Assembly (NCBI RefSeq): GCF_001613005.1 | Contig: NZ_BDBN01000087.1 | Coordinates: 1-42,027, forward strand | Source of the DNA: Nocardia nova NBRC 15556 | GTDB lineage: Bacteria > Actinomycetota > Actinomycetes > Mycobacteriales > Mycobacteriaceae | Direction of reading: 5' to 3' | Length of the DNA stretch: 42,027 bases | Shown: in pieces, positions 9,277 through 16,679 of the stretch | How the letters are laid out: the number at the start of each line of letters is the position of its first letter | How positions within the stretch are numbered: position 1 is the first letter of the stretch | The notes under the pieces: model-generated | The model's database searches: none | What the model saw: the letters and a program-made list of their open reading frames with translations, nothing else | What the model was told of the DNA's origin: nothing | Made by a program: the position numbers and the translations under genes

Positions 9277-9298
9277 AGACAAATGGTCGAGCATGTCT
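9277..9298. promoter_or_regulatory. Candidate TetR operator upstream of the P450-TetR operon
   Basis: AGACA and TGTCT form a 5-bp inverted repeat with a 12-base spacer, 12 bases upstream of the P450 ATG. The position fits autorepression by the TetR protein of the same operon. The half-sites are short, so chance occurrence is quite possible. Confidence 0.3.
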
Positions 9299-9416
9299 AG
9301 AACTTGTTTCATCGGTGGCGGTCCGCCGCTCGCGCACCGGGACCGATACCGGGCGACCGGCCGGTGAGATCGGTACTGTGGGCTGACCAGCGCCGCCCGT
9401 CGGACAAGGAGCGCCC

Positions 9417-10853
9417 ATGCGAACCGGTCCCGCTCTGCGAGAGTTTTTCCGGCGCAAGCCGATCGACCAGATCCAGGACGAATCCGCCACCACCCTGCAC
9501 CGCACGCTGGGCCTGTGGCAGCTGACCGCCATCGGGGTGGGCGGCATCATCGGCGCCGGCATCTTCACGCTGGCCGGTGCGGTCGCGAATCAGACCGCCG
9601 GCCCGGCCGTCCTCGTCTCCTTCCTGATCGCCGGCGTCGCGAGCGCCGCCGCCGCGCTGTCCTACGCCGAATTCGCGGGACTCATTCCGCGCGCCGGTTC
9701 GGCCTACACCTACGGTTACGCCGTACTCGGCGAACCGGTGGGCTGGTTCATCGGCTGGGATCTGCTGCTCGAATACACCGCGATCGTGTCGGTGGTGGCG
9801 ATCGGCATCTCCGGCTACATCCAATTCCTGTTGGGGCAGTTGGACATCGAGCTCCCCGAGTGGATGCTGGGTGCGCCGGGAACCGGGCACGGCCATGTGG
9901 TGGATCTGTTCGCCGCGATGTTGTGCCTGCTCATCGCCGCCCTGCTGAACCTGGGTATCCGGGCCGCGGCGCGATTCGAAACCTTCGTGGTGGGCCTGAA
10001 GATCGTGGTCGTCGTGGTGGTGATCGCGGTCGGGTTCTTCCACATCGATTCCGCCAACTACCACCCGTACTTCCCGTTCGGCATGTCCGGCGCGGTCACC
10101 GGGGCGGCGACCGTCTTCTTCGCGGTCTTCGGCTACGACGCGATGTCGACCGCGGCCGAGGAGTCGGTGGACGCGAAACGTCATCTGCCCAAGGCGATTC
10201 TGTTGTCGCTGGTGGTGTCGATGGTGCTCTATGTGCTGGTCTGCCTGGTCCTGACCGGAATGCAGCACTACACCGACATCGACCCGGAGAGCGGGTTGTC
10301 CACCGCCTTCGAATCCGTCGGCCTGCCCGGGCTGGGCAGTCTGATCGCGGCCGGCGCCATCGTCGGCATCATGACGGTGCTGTTCACCTTCATGCTCGGC
10401 GTCACCCGCGTCTGGTACTCGATGAGCCGGGACGGCTTGCTGCCCCAGTGGTTTGCCAAAACCCACCCGGTACGCCAGGTGCCCACGCGGATCACCTGGA
10501 TCGTCGGTGTCGCGTCGGCGGTGATCGCGGGGCTGCTGCCGATCGGCCAGGCCGCCGAGCTGACCAATATCGGCATCCTGCTGGCCTTCATCGTGGTCTG
10601 TGCGGCGGTGATCGTGCTGCGCTATCGCCGTCCGGATCTGCCGCGCGGCTTCCGTACGCCGGGGATGCCGGTGGTGCCCCTGCTCGGCATCGGCTTCTCG
10701 ATCTGGCTGATCACCTACCTGCAACCGGTGACGTGGTTGCGCTTCGCCGTCTGGTTCGCCGTCGGCGCGATCGTCTACCTGACCTACAGCCGCCGCCATT
10801 CCCTGCTGGCGACCGGCCCGGATGCGTCCGCGACCCCCGCCGGACGGCCGTAG
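9417..10853 (+). CDS. APC-family amino-acid permease (cationic amino acid transporter type)
   Basis: 478 residues with about 12 hydrophobic segments. The first carries the APC substrate-binding signature GVGGIIGAGIFTLAG (about 40-54), followed by the conserved ALSYAEFAGLIPRAGSAYTY region. Family members are proton-coupled or exchange transporters for amino acids in the cytoplasmic membrane, and the consensus regions are closest to the cationic amino acid transporter subgroup. The ATG at 9417 is preceded by AAGGAG at 9406-9411. It is divergent from the P450 operon and separated from it by about 150 bp. The exact amino acid is not predictable. Confidence 0.85.
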   Translation: MRTGPALREFFRRKPIDQIQDESATTLHRTLGLWQLTAIGVGGIIGAGIFTLAGAVANQTAGPAVLVSFLIAGVASAAAALSYAEFAGLIPRAGSAYTYGYAVLGEPVGWFIGWDLLLEYTAIVSVVAIGISGYIQFLLGQLDIELPEWMLGAPGTGHGHVVDLFAAMLCLLIAALLNLGIRAAARFETFVVGLKIVVVVVVIAVGFFHIDSANYHPYFPFGMSGAVTGAATVFFAVFGYDAMSTAAEESVDAKRHLPKAILLSLVVSMVLYVLVCLVLTGMQHYTDIDPESGLSTAFESVGLPGLGSLIAAGAIVGIMTVLFTFMLGVTRVWYSMSRDGLLPQWFAKTHPVRQVPTRITWIVGVASAVIAGLLPIGQAAELTNIGILLAFIVVCAAVIVLRYRRPDLPRGFRTPGMPVVPLLGIGFSIWLITYLQPVTWLRFAVWFAVGAIVYLTYSRRHSLLATGPDASATPAGRP

Positions 10854-10858
10854 GGATT

Positions 10859-10891
10859 ATATCGAGATACCAGCGATATCTGAGGTATTTC
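10859..10891 (+). other. Two overlapping inverted repeats just after the permease stop
   Basis: ATATCG (10859-10864) pairs with CGATAT (10874-10879). The overlapping GAGATACC (10864-10871) pairs with GGTATTTC (10884-10891) with one mismatch. The two hairpins are mutually exclusive. The stretch opens an unusually AT-rich patch that continues to about 10940. It could be a weak terminator or part of the regulatory region of the downstream hydrolase gene. Confidence 0.3.
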
Positions 10892-11043
10892 GCGAATTTA
10901 TCGTTTTGTTATTCGAATTGGCGCGTTCGGTATTTGGTTTCTCCCCGACCGTGGCGAATCATTGCTCCCCGGATCCAACGATCGACTGATCACCGTGGTG
11001 TTTCGGAAATCTGCTCTCGCTACGAGATTCGGAGGAACGCATC

Positions 11044-11622
11044 ATGGCAGGAACCGAGGCGGGTCGATGTACCCGCTTTCCGGGTCGTAGGGCCTGGTCG
11101 ACCGCGGCAACGCTGGTCGTTCTGTTCGGCGCGGCGGGCACGATGGTGGCGACCGCGGGCCCCGCACACGCCGACTCGCCGATACCCGCCCCGGTCGTAC
11201 CGGGAATTCCACTACCGCCGCAGTTCACAATTCCCGGGCTCTTCCCGGAAATCCATCCGGCCCCGCCGGAGCCCATGAAATCGGTCGGTGAGCGGGCGCT
11301 CGAGGCCGCCGAGTCCAAGATCGGCTCGGCCTACCGCTCGGGTGCCACCGGCCCCGATGCCTTCGACTGCTCGGGTCTGGTGCAGTGGGCGTACCGGCAG
11401 GTCGGGGTGGACCTGCCGCGGACGAGCTACGACCAGCTGACCGCCGGCACGCCGGTCGACCTGGATGCGCTGCAACCGGGCGATCTCGTGTCGTTCTACG
11501 GTGGCGGACACTCCGCTCTCTACGCGGGTGACGGCACGGTCGTGCACGCCGCGACGAGCGGTGAGGGTGTCATCCGATCGGCGCTCGCGCAGATGCCGGT
11601 CACCGGCGCCCGCCGCTTCTGA
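11044..11622 (+). CDS. Secreted NlpC/P60-family peptidoglycan hydrolase
   Basis: 192 residues. An N-terminal signal peptide with a hydrophobic core (about 20-38) ends near AHA-DS. A Pro-rich linker follows, then an NlpC/P60 domain from about 85. The catalytic residues are Cys109 in FDCSGLVQWAYRQ, His156 in GGHSALY and His168 in TVVHAA. The family cleaves D-glutamyl to diaminopimelate or similar stem-peptide bonds during wall remodelling. It lacks the long coiled-coil regulatory domain of RipA and so resembles the small RipB/RipD type. The ATG has GGAGG eight bases upstream. The preceding 190 bp is strikingly AT-rich and probably holds its promoter (TTGTTA near 10914 with TATTTG 18-19 bases later is one possibility). 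I saw no c-di-AMP riboswitch signature. Confidence 0.88.
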   Translation: MAGTEAGRCTRFPGRRAWSTAATLVVLFGAAGTMVATAGPAHADSPIPAPVVPGIPLPPQFTIPGLFPEIHPAPPEPMKSVGERALEAAESKIGSAYRSGATGPDAFDCSGLVQWAYRQVGVDLPRTSYDQLTAGTPVDLDALQPGDLVSFYGGGHSALYAGDGTVVHAATSGEGVIRSALAQMPVTGARRF

Positions 11623-11767
11623 CGCCGCCGGCGGGTGCGCCACGCGGCTCGCCGATCCAGGGGTTCGAATCCGCCGCGAGGATATGTTGCGCGACAATGT
11701 GCATCGAGATCGAGTATCGAGATCGACCAGCATTGGACTGCAACGTGAATCGCGGAGGAGGGGGCCG

Positions 11768-12040
11768 GTGGCCGAGACTCGGGCGAATGCCGACGAGCCG
11801 TTCGGGCCGGTGCGCCCCTCGGATGCGGTCGACGGCTGGGAGTTGGCCGGTGACGGCACCCGCTGGTGGCTGGTCAAGGCGTTCGGCGATGCGCGCGGTC
11901 TGGTGAAGCCGACCACGCGGACGACCTGCGCCTGGCGTATCGAGACCGCCGACGGCCGGATGTTGCGCGAGGTCAGCGCGCGATCGGTCGCGGAGGCGAA
12001 AAGCGCTGCGGAAGAATGGATCCGGAGGACGATCGGCTGA
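11768..12040 (+). CDS. Small conserved-looking hypothetical protein
   Basis: 90 residues from GTG 11768, supported by GGAGGAG at 11754-11760. The sequence reads as a small soluble alpha/beta protein: a central WWLVKAFGDARG segment, TCAWRIETADGRML, then an Ala/Glu-rich C-terminal helix AEAKSAAEEWIRR. No motif I recognise, no signal peptide and no membrane segment. Its stop codon lies inside a 17-bp hairpin that acts as a terminator toward the convergent MHYT gene. The function is unknown. Confidence 0.65.
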   Translation: MAETRANADEPFGPVRPSDAVDGWELAGDGTRWWLVKAFGDARGLVKPTTRTTCAWRIETADGRMLREVSARSVAEAKSAAEEWIRRTIG

Positions 12041-12062
12041 GCGTTCGCTCGGCCGATCGTCC
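12027..12062. terminator. Strong bidirectional terminator between convergent genes
   Basis: Bases 12027-12043 pair with 12046-12062 over 17 positions, all Watson-Crick except one G-T wobble (12038 with 12051), around a TT turn. In practice the loop would open to four or more bases. The structure includes the stop codon of the small gene at 11768-12040 and ends 12 bases before the stop of the convergent MHYT gene. It can terminate transcription from both sides. Confidence 0.8.
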
Positions 12063-12073
12063 GTATCGTCCGG

Positions 12074-12955
12074 CTATCGACGGGTCGACTGCCGCTTCGA
12101 AATCGCCTGCAGGCTGAATGCCGGTGCGGGCTGATCGGGTGCGGGAGATTCCTCGGTGTAGGCGCGCGGCCACGCGCGGCCGCTGTCGGCGAGATCGAGA
12201 TCGTTCGTGTCATCGGCATCGTCGCGTCGCGAGGGTCCGTCGACCTCCGCGAGTCCGACGAGCACCACGAGCATGATGGTGACGAGCGTGACCACCATGA
12301 TCAGCGGGGTGAGCAGCTGCACCGAGTCGACACCGCCGGTCGGCTCGGCCATGTTGTCCATGCGGTGCGCCGTCATGGATGCCATTCCGGTGTAATGCAT
12401 TCCGCAGACCGCCAGACCCATGATGGCCGCCGCGCCGATGGTGGCGGCGAACCCGCGCACGTGCAGGACGAACCACAGTGCCGCGGTCGCGGCCACCACG
12501 GCGATCAGCAGCGACAGGGCCACCAGTCCGGTGCTGTATTCGATGTGCGCGCCGGCGTTCATGGCATGCATGCCGAGGTAGTGCATGGCCGCGACGCCGA
12601 ATCCGGTGATCATGCCGCCGAGGGGGAGTGCGATCACTTCCCGGTGCCCGCGCACCACGATCGACAGTCCGGCCCACACCACGACGATCGCGATGGCCGC
12701 GCTGAGCAGCGTCATCGGCACGTCGTAGCGGATATTCGCGCCGTGGATCGAGAAACCGAGCATGGCGGTGAAGTGCATGACCCAGATGCCGGCGCCGCCG
12801 AGCGCGACGGCCGCGGCGATCAACCAGCCGCCCGGCCAGCGCGAGGCCCGGGCGTGGGTGGCGCAGCGCAGCGCCAGAACGGATCCGATGAAGGACATGA
12901 CATAGGCCAGGACCGGGGTTACCCAGCCGTGGCTGAAATGGTCGAGCTCGAGCAC
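12074..12955 (-). CDS. MHYT-domain integral membrane sensor protein
   Basis: 293 residues. Seven predicted membrane helices carry three MHYT-type motifs: MHFT (60-63), MHYL (124-127) and MHYT (186-189). Conserved His and Met residues in this domain are proposed to bind copper and sense a diatomic gas such as O2, CO or NO. In many bacteria the domain is fused to GGDEF/EAL output modules; here it stands alone with only a short hydrophilic tail of about 55 residues, so no output domain is visible. It is monocistronic and convergent with the small gene upstream of it in the sequence. The family call is firm; the role is unknown. Confidence 0.88.
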   Translation of the reverse strand: MLELDHFSHGWVTPVLAYVMSFIGSVLALRCATHARASRWPGGWLIAAAVALGGAGIWVMHFTAMLGFSIHGANIRYDVPMTLLSAAIAIVVVWAGLSIVVRGHREVIALPLGGMITGFGVAAMHYLGMHAMNAGAHIEYSTGLVALSLLIAVVAATAALWFVLHVRGFAATIGAAAIMGLAVCGMHYTGMASMTAHRMDNMAEPTGGVDSVQLLTPLIMVVTLVTIMLVVLVGLAEVDGPSRRDDADDTNDLDLADSGRAWPRAYTEESPAPDQPAPAFSLQAISKRQSTRR

Positions 12956-13310
12956 GAGGTCTCCCGAAGCGAAAGAGGGGTTATCGATTCGTGACCGGAC
13001 GATAGTTCACATTGCTCATGATCGTTACCCGCGCCCGTTCGTATCCGGGTGCGGCCGACCTCCCTCGCCGTCCGGCAAATGTGCAGGTGACACAGGTTCA
13101 CGGGGTGTGTGCACGGGGTTTGCCGGAGTGTCGCCTGATGGACATCGAACCGGAGGTGTGTTCTGGCGCACTTGCGCCACCTTGGGGACCTATGGCCCTT
13201 GACAGGTCTATCCGACGAATCCGGACGTTCGGGACTACCGCAAGACGATACTGTATGGATATGATATGAAAATCATAGAATATGGTTTCGGGAATACTGG
13301 AGGTGCCGGA
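12956..13310. other. 355-bp divergent intergenic region
   Basis: No gene is recognisable. The region must carry the promoter of the MHYT gene (leftward) and of the Ddn-like gene (rightward). A TTGACA occurs near 13199 but has no good -10 at the standard distance. Near 13257-13277 lies the AT-rich inverted-repeat motif described separately, which includes TATGAT, a good match to a -10 hexamer. Confidence 0.5.
13257..13277. promoter_or_regulatory. Candidate MarR operator of the Ddn-like gene
   Basis: A perfect inverted repeat TATGAT-N6-ATCATA (13260-13277) sits inside a 21-base stretch that is repeated, with two differences, upstream of the MarR gene at 13778-13798. The common core is ATATGAAAATC. 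TATGAT may also serve as the -10 element, so a bound repressor would block RNA polymerase directly. It lies 34 bases before the Ddn-like start. Confidence 0.65.
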
Positions 13311-13754
13311 ATGGATGCGCAGCGGTATCGGCGGATGGTCAATCGGGTCAATCCGCTCGTGGTCGGGCTGCAACGGCTGGGAATCGGTTTCGGTCCGATG
13401 CAACTGCTCACCGTCGCCGGTCGGCGCACCGGGCAACCGCGTACCTTCCCGATCGCGGTCAGCGAGTTGAGTGGGGCGCACTACATCGTGCAGGCCTATC
13501 CGCGGGCGGCCTGGGTGGCCAACGTGCGGGCGGCCGATTCGGTCACGCTGACGCGCGGACGGAAATCCTCGACCGCGCGACTGGTCGAGGTTCCGGTCGA
13601 GCAGCGCGGGGCGCTGCTGCGGGAATTGGTCGGAGCCGGGCCCGCCAGCGTCGGAAACCGTTTCGTCACAACCGGTTTGGCCGATGCGGCAACGCCCGAC
13701 GGGGTGGCGGCGGCGGCCGAGCGCATCGCGGTGTTCCGGGTCGAACCGCACTGA
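13311..13754 (+). CDS. Ddn-like F420H2-dependent nitroreductase/quinone reductase family protein
   Basis: 147 residues from ATG 13311, which has GGAGG at 13299-13303. The fold is the small split-barrel deazaflavin-dependent type: MQLLTVAGRRTGQPRTFPI matches the family pattern LLLTTxGRKSGxxRxxPL. Later come the HYIVQAYPRAAWVANVR stretch and a basic TRGRKSS strand. Members reduce quinones, nitroimidazoles or other electrophiles with F420H2. The next gene is a MarR regulator with the same promoter motif, so this gene is probably induced when that regulator's ligand, perhaps a phenolic or quinone compound, appears. The direct substrate is unknown. Confidence 0.85.
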   Translation: MDAQRYRRMVNRVNPLVVGLQRLGIGFGPMQLLTVAGRRTGQPRTFPIAVSELSGAHYIVQAYPRAAWVANVRAADSVTLTRGRKSSTARLVEVPVEQRGALLRELVGAGPASVGNRFVTTGLADAATPDGVAAAAERIAVFRVEPH

Positions 13755-13777
13755 CCTGCCGGGTTCGTCCGCGCCGG

Positions 13778-13801
13778 GGATATCATATGAAAATCGTATG
13801 A
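13778..13801. promoter_or_regulatory. Candidate MarR autoregulatory operator
   Basis: This is the second copy of the 21-base motif found upstream of the Ddn-like gene, sharing the core ATATGAAAATC, and it contains TCATA-N9-TATGA (13783-13801). It lies 18 bases before the MarR start, between the two cotranscribed-looking genes, so the MarR gene appears to have its own repressible promoter. Confidence 0.65.
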
Positions 13802-13819
13802 ATCGACCGGAGGGTGCCG

Positions 13820-14308
13820 ATGAGCTCGGAGGCGGATCGCGCGGCCGCGCAGCAACGGCGCCGGCTGGCCGTCGACGTCAAGGATGCGTTGCGCGACTTG
13901 AACATTCAGCTCGCCCTGCTGAATCGCCGGTTCGGCGGCCGGGTGGAACTCCGCGACGTGGACTGGACCTGCCTGGACCTGATCAACCGGCGGGGCCCCG
14001 TCTCGCCGACCGCCCTGTCCCGGCTCACCGGCCTGCACCCGGCCACCCTCACCGGTGTCCTGGACCGGTTGCAGAAGGGCGGCTGGATCGTCCGGGAACG
14101 CGACCCCGAGGCGAGCGACCGGCGCGCAGTCACCCTGCGCGCCGTCCGCGAGCGCAATTCCGAACTGTTCCACGTGTTCTCGGGCATGAACCGGCGCATG
14201 GACGAGGTGCTCGACCGGTACTCGGAGCCAGAGCTCGAGGTTATCGCCGACTTCCTCCGGCAGACCGGTACCGCAGGCGCGGACTCCGCCGCCGAACTCG
14301 GCAGCTGA
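13820..14308 (+). CDS. MarR-family transcriptional regulator
   Basis: 162 residues from ATG 13820, which has GGAGGG six bases upstream. The winged helix is clear: VSPTALSRLTGLHPATLTGVLDRLQKGGWI, then the wing RERDPEASDRRAVTL with the conserved D-x-R-R. Regulators of this family bind AT-rich inverted repeats as dimers and release on binding phenolics, oxidants or drugs. Two copies of one inverted-repeat motif, one before this gene and one before the Ddn-like gene, make it likely that it represses both. The motif's second copy lies immediately upstream of the ribosome-binding site. Confidence 0.9.
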   Translation: MSSEADRAAAQQRRRLAVDVKDALRDLNIQLALLNRRFGGRVELRDVDWTCLDLINRRGPVSPTALSRLTGLHPATLTGVLDRLQKGGWIVRERDPEASDRRAVTLRAVRERNSELFHVFSGMNRRMDEVLDRYSEPELEVIADFLRQTGTAGADSAAELGS

Positions 14309-14366
14309 CCGGCCGCGCGCTCCTCGTCGGCGGCCCTGCGAGGGCGAGTTCTGGTACAAGTAGGAC

Positions 14367-15293
14367 GTGAAATTGCTTCGTGGGGGGATCTTTTCAGCTG
14401 TCGCCGCTCTGCTTCTCTGTAGTTGTGCGACGGCCCACTCGCCGGATCCCGTCGGCTCGCCGGCCGTGCCGCAGGCTACGGCGCGGTCGACGCCCGACGC
14501 GACGCCGGTAGCCGGCAATCGTCAGCACACCGGCACCGGCCCGGTGAAAACCGACCCGGAACTCGGCAGTAATCCGGTGCTCAGCGAGCAAGGCGTGGGC
14601 CTGTCGAGTGTCGACTGTCGGCTGCCCGGCTGGCGCAACACTCCGGATGGCGCGGAGGCGTACTACCGCGCGGCGATCAGCTGTCACGATGCCGCATGGG
14701 CGCCCACCCTGGCGCACTTCCGGATCCCCATGTCCTCGCCCGCGCTCTGGGCGGGCGCCCGAATCGGTGATTACCACGGTGCGTGCAGTTCCACCGGCAG
14801 CAATCGGGAAGCGTTCTACTGTGCGGCCGACCGGATGATCGTGATGCCGTTCGACACCATGGCCCCGGTCATCGGCTACGGCGTCGGCAACGTGCTCGCG
14901 GTGCTCTCGCACGAATACGAACACCACGTGCAACAGCTCACCGGAATCATGGCCGCCTTCCAAGCCAGGGCCTCGGCGCTGAACTGGACCGGGCCGGAGG
15001 TCGACCTGCTCAACCGTCGGCTCGAGCTGCAGGCGTGGTGTTTCTCCGGGATGTTCTACGGCGTCAATACCGGACGCGGTGCCATCACCCAGGGCCTGGC
15101 CGACCGGGCCTACGCCAACAACGCCGGCGCCGGTGACCGGCCGGGCGAACGACGCTGGCACGGGACCAACCAGAACGTCGCCAACTGGTTCGGGTGGGGA
15201 ATGCACCCGAGCAGTGACCCGGCCTCCGCCGCTGCACCCTCGCTGTACGAATGCAATCCGTGGGCGGCTCGCAGCGACGCGTGGCTGGAATGA
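14367..15293 (+). CDS. Lipoprotein related to neutral zinc metallopeptidases (HEXXH, YpfJ-like)
   Basis: 308 residues from GTG 14367. The signal sequence ends in LLLCSC, giving a lipobox with acceptor Cys20. A Pro/Thr-rich linker to about 70 suggests a tethered extracellular protein. The zinc motif is HEYEH (182-186) in LSHEYEHHVQQLTGI, as in the predicted neutral zinc peptidase family (HExxHHVQ). Family members usually continue with ELQADCxxG; here it reads ELQAWC (220-225), so the Asp of that motif is replaced by Trp at 224. That may affect metal binding or mean a changed function. Six or more Cys residues suggest disulphides. The substrate is unknown. A palindromic CGGCCGCGCGGCCG (15299-15312) after the stop may terminate it. 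Confidence 0.7.
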   Translation: MKLLRGGIFSAVAALLLCSCATAHSPDPVGSPAVPQATARSTPDATPVAGNRQHTGTGPVKTDPELGSNPVLSEQGVGLSSVDCRLPGWRNTPDGAEAYYRAAISCHDAAWAPTLAHFRIPMSSPALWAGARIGDYHGACSSTGSNREAFYCAADRMIVMPFDTMAPVIGYGVGNVLAVLSHEYEHHVQQLTGIMAAFQARASALNWTGPEVDLLNRRLELQAWCFSGMFYGVNTGRGAITQGLADRAYANNAGAGDRPGERRWHGTNQNVANWFGWGMHPSSDPASAAAPSLYECNPWAARSDAWLE

Positions 15294-15434
15294 ACACGCG
15301 GCCGCGCGGCCGGGATCGGTCGTCTCGCGGGCTGTTCAGCGAGGACGGGTAGGCTCGGGTGATCGGCGGGTCTCCGCATATGTCCTCGTCGGTGGGCGTT
15401 CGCGCCACCACACACAAATCCGAGGATGTAGGTC

Positions 15435-16664
15435 ATGGCTATTACCGAGATCGGCGCGTACGCACATCTCAGTCCCGCCGATATCGAGGCGCTGGGGCGT
15501 GAACTCGACCGGATTCGCGCCGATGTCGAGGCCGACCTGGGTACTCGTGACGCGAACTACATTCGCCGGACGATCGTTTTTCAGCGCACCCTCGACGCCG
15601 CCGCGCGACTGGTCATTCTCGCCGGTCGTGGCCGCTTCGCCTGGGTGCTCGGTACGGCCGGCCTGGCGACGGCCAAGAGCGTCGAGAATATGGAGATCGG
15701 TCACAACGTCTCCCACGGTCAGTGGGATTGGATGAACGACCCGGAAATTCACTCCAACACCTGGGAGTGGGATATGGCCGGGCTGTCCGCGCAGTGGCGC
15801 TACGCACATAATGTCCGCCACCACCTCTACACCAACGTGCTGGGAATGGACGACGATATCGGCTTCGGCGTGATGCGGGTGACCAGAGACCAGCGCTGGC
15901 GGCCGCGCCTGCTGCTGCAACCGTTACAGAATGTGCTGCTGGCGGCGACCTTCGAATGGGGTATCGCCTGGCACGACCTGGACTCCGTCCACGATCGGGT
16001 GACCGATACCGCCGAGCGCGCCGGTCAGACCCGGGCGTTGCTCGGAAAACTGGTCCGGCAGGCCGGCAAGGATTACGTGCTGTTCCCCGCATTGAGCGGA
16101 AAGCGATGGCGGCGAACGCTTTTCGCCAATCTCGGCGCCAATGTGCTGCGCAACCTGTGGGCGTACCTGGTGATCTTCTGCGGCCATTTTCCCGACGGCG
16201 CGGAGAAATTCACTCCGTCGGTGCTGGAGTCGGAAACCAAGGCGGAATGGTATCTGCGCCAGATGCTGGGCACGGCGAACTTCGATGCCGGGCGGGTTCA
16301 GGCCTTCATGAGCGGCAATCTGTGCTACCAGATCGAACATCACCTGTTCCCGGACCTGCCCAGCAACCGGTACCGGGATATCGCCGCCCGCGTGCGTGCG
16401 CTGTGCGAAGAATTCGATCTGCCGTACACGACGGGTCCTCTGCTGCGGCAGTATGCGCTCACCCTCCGGACGATCCACAAATTGGCGCTGCCGGATCGCT
16501 TCCTCACCGCGACCTCCGACGACGCCCCGGAAACCGCGTCGGAGCGGAAGTTTCTCGGATATCGACCGTTCGCGGCCGCCGAGGGCGCACCGTCTCGTTC
16601 CCGCCGGGGGCTGCGCACCGCGCTGCGCGTGGTGGCGGCCAAGACCGCACTGCCGACCGGATGA
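15435..16664 (+). CDS. Membrane fatty acid desaturase (DesA3-like)
   Basis: 409 residues. Three His boxes of a di-iron integral membrane desaturase are present: HNVSH (90-94), HNVRHH (125-130) and QIEHH (299-303). Hydrophobic segments lie between them. It introduces a double bond in an acyl-CoA or lipid-bound fatty acid, using O2 and electrons from a separate reductase; no fused cytochrome b5 or ferredoxin domain is present and none is adjacent. QIEHH instead of HxxHH in the third box is common in acyl-CoA and front-end type enzymes. The last 60 or so residues are a basic tail beyond the usual domain. It is convergent with the P450 at 16680, leaving only 15 bp between their stops. Confidence 0.88.
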   Translation: MAITEIGAYAHLSPADIEALGRELDRIRADVEADLGTRDANYIRRTIVFQRTLDAAARLVILAGRGRFAWVLGTAGLATAKSVENMEIGHNVSHGQWDWMNDPEIHSNTWEWDMAGLSAQWRYAHNVRHHLYTNVLGMDDDIGFGVMRVTRDQRWRPRLLLQPLQNVLLAATFEWGIAWHDLDSVHDRVTDTAERAGQTRALLGKLVRQAGKDYVLFPALSGKRWRRTLFANLGANVLRNLWAYLVIFCGHFPDGAEKFTPSVLESETKAEWYLRQMLGTANFDAGRVQAFMSGNLCYQIEHHLFPDLPSNRYRDIAARVRALCEEFDLPYTTGPLLRQYALTLRTIHKLALPDRFLTATSDDAPETASERKFLGYRPFAAAEGAPSRSRRGLRTALRVVAAKTALPTG

Positions 16665-16679
16665 TCCGGCGGGTTCACC

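Noticed and set aside
10854..11043. Possible c-di-AMP (ydaO) riboswitch before the NlpC/P60 gene
   Set aside because: Such riboswitches often precede actinobacterial wall hydrolases, but the conserved GC-rich ydaO segments were not recognisable; the region is AT-rich instead.
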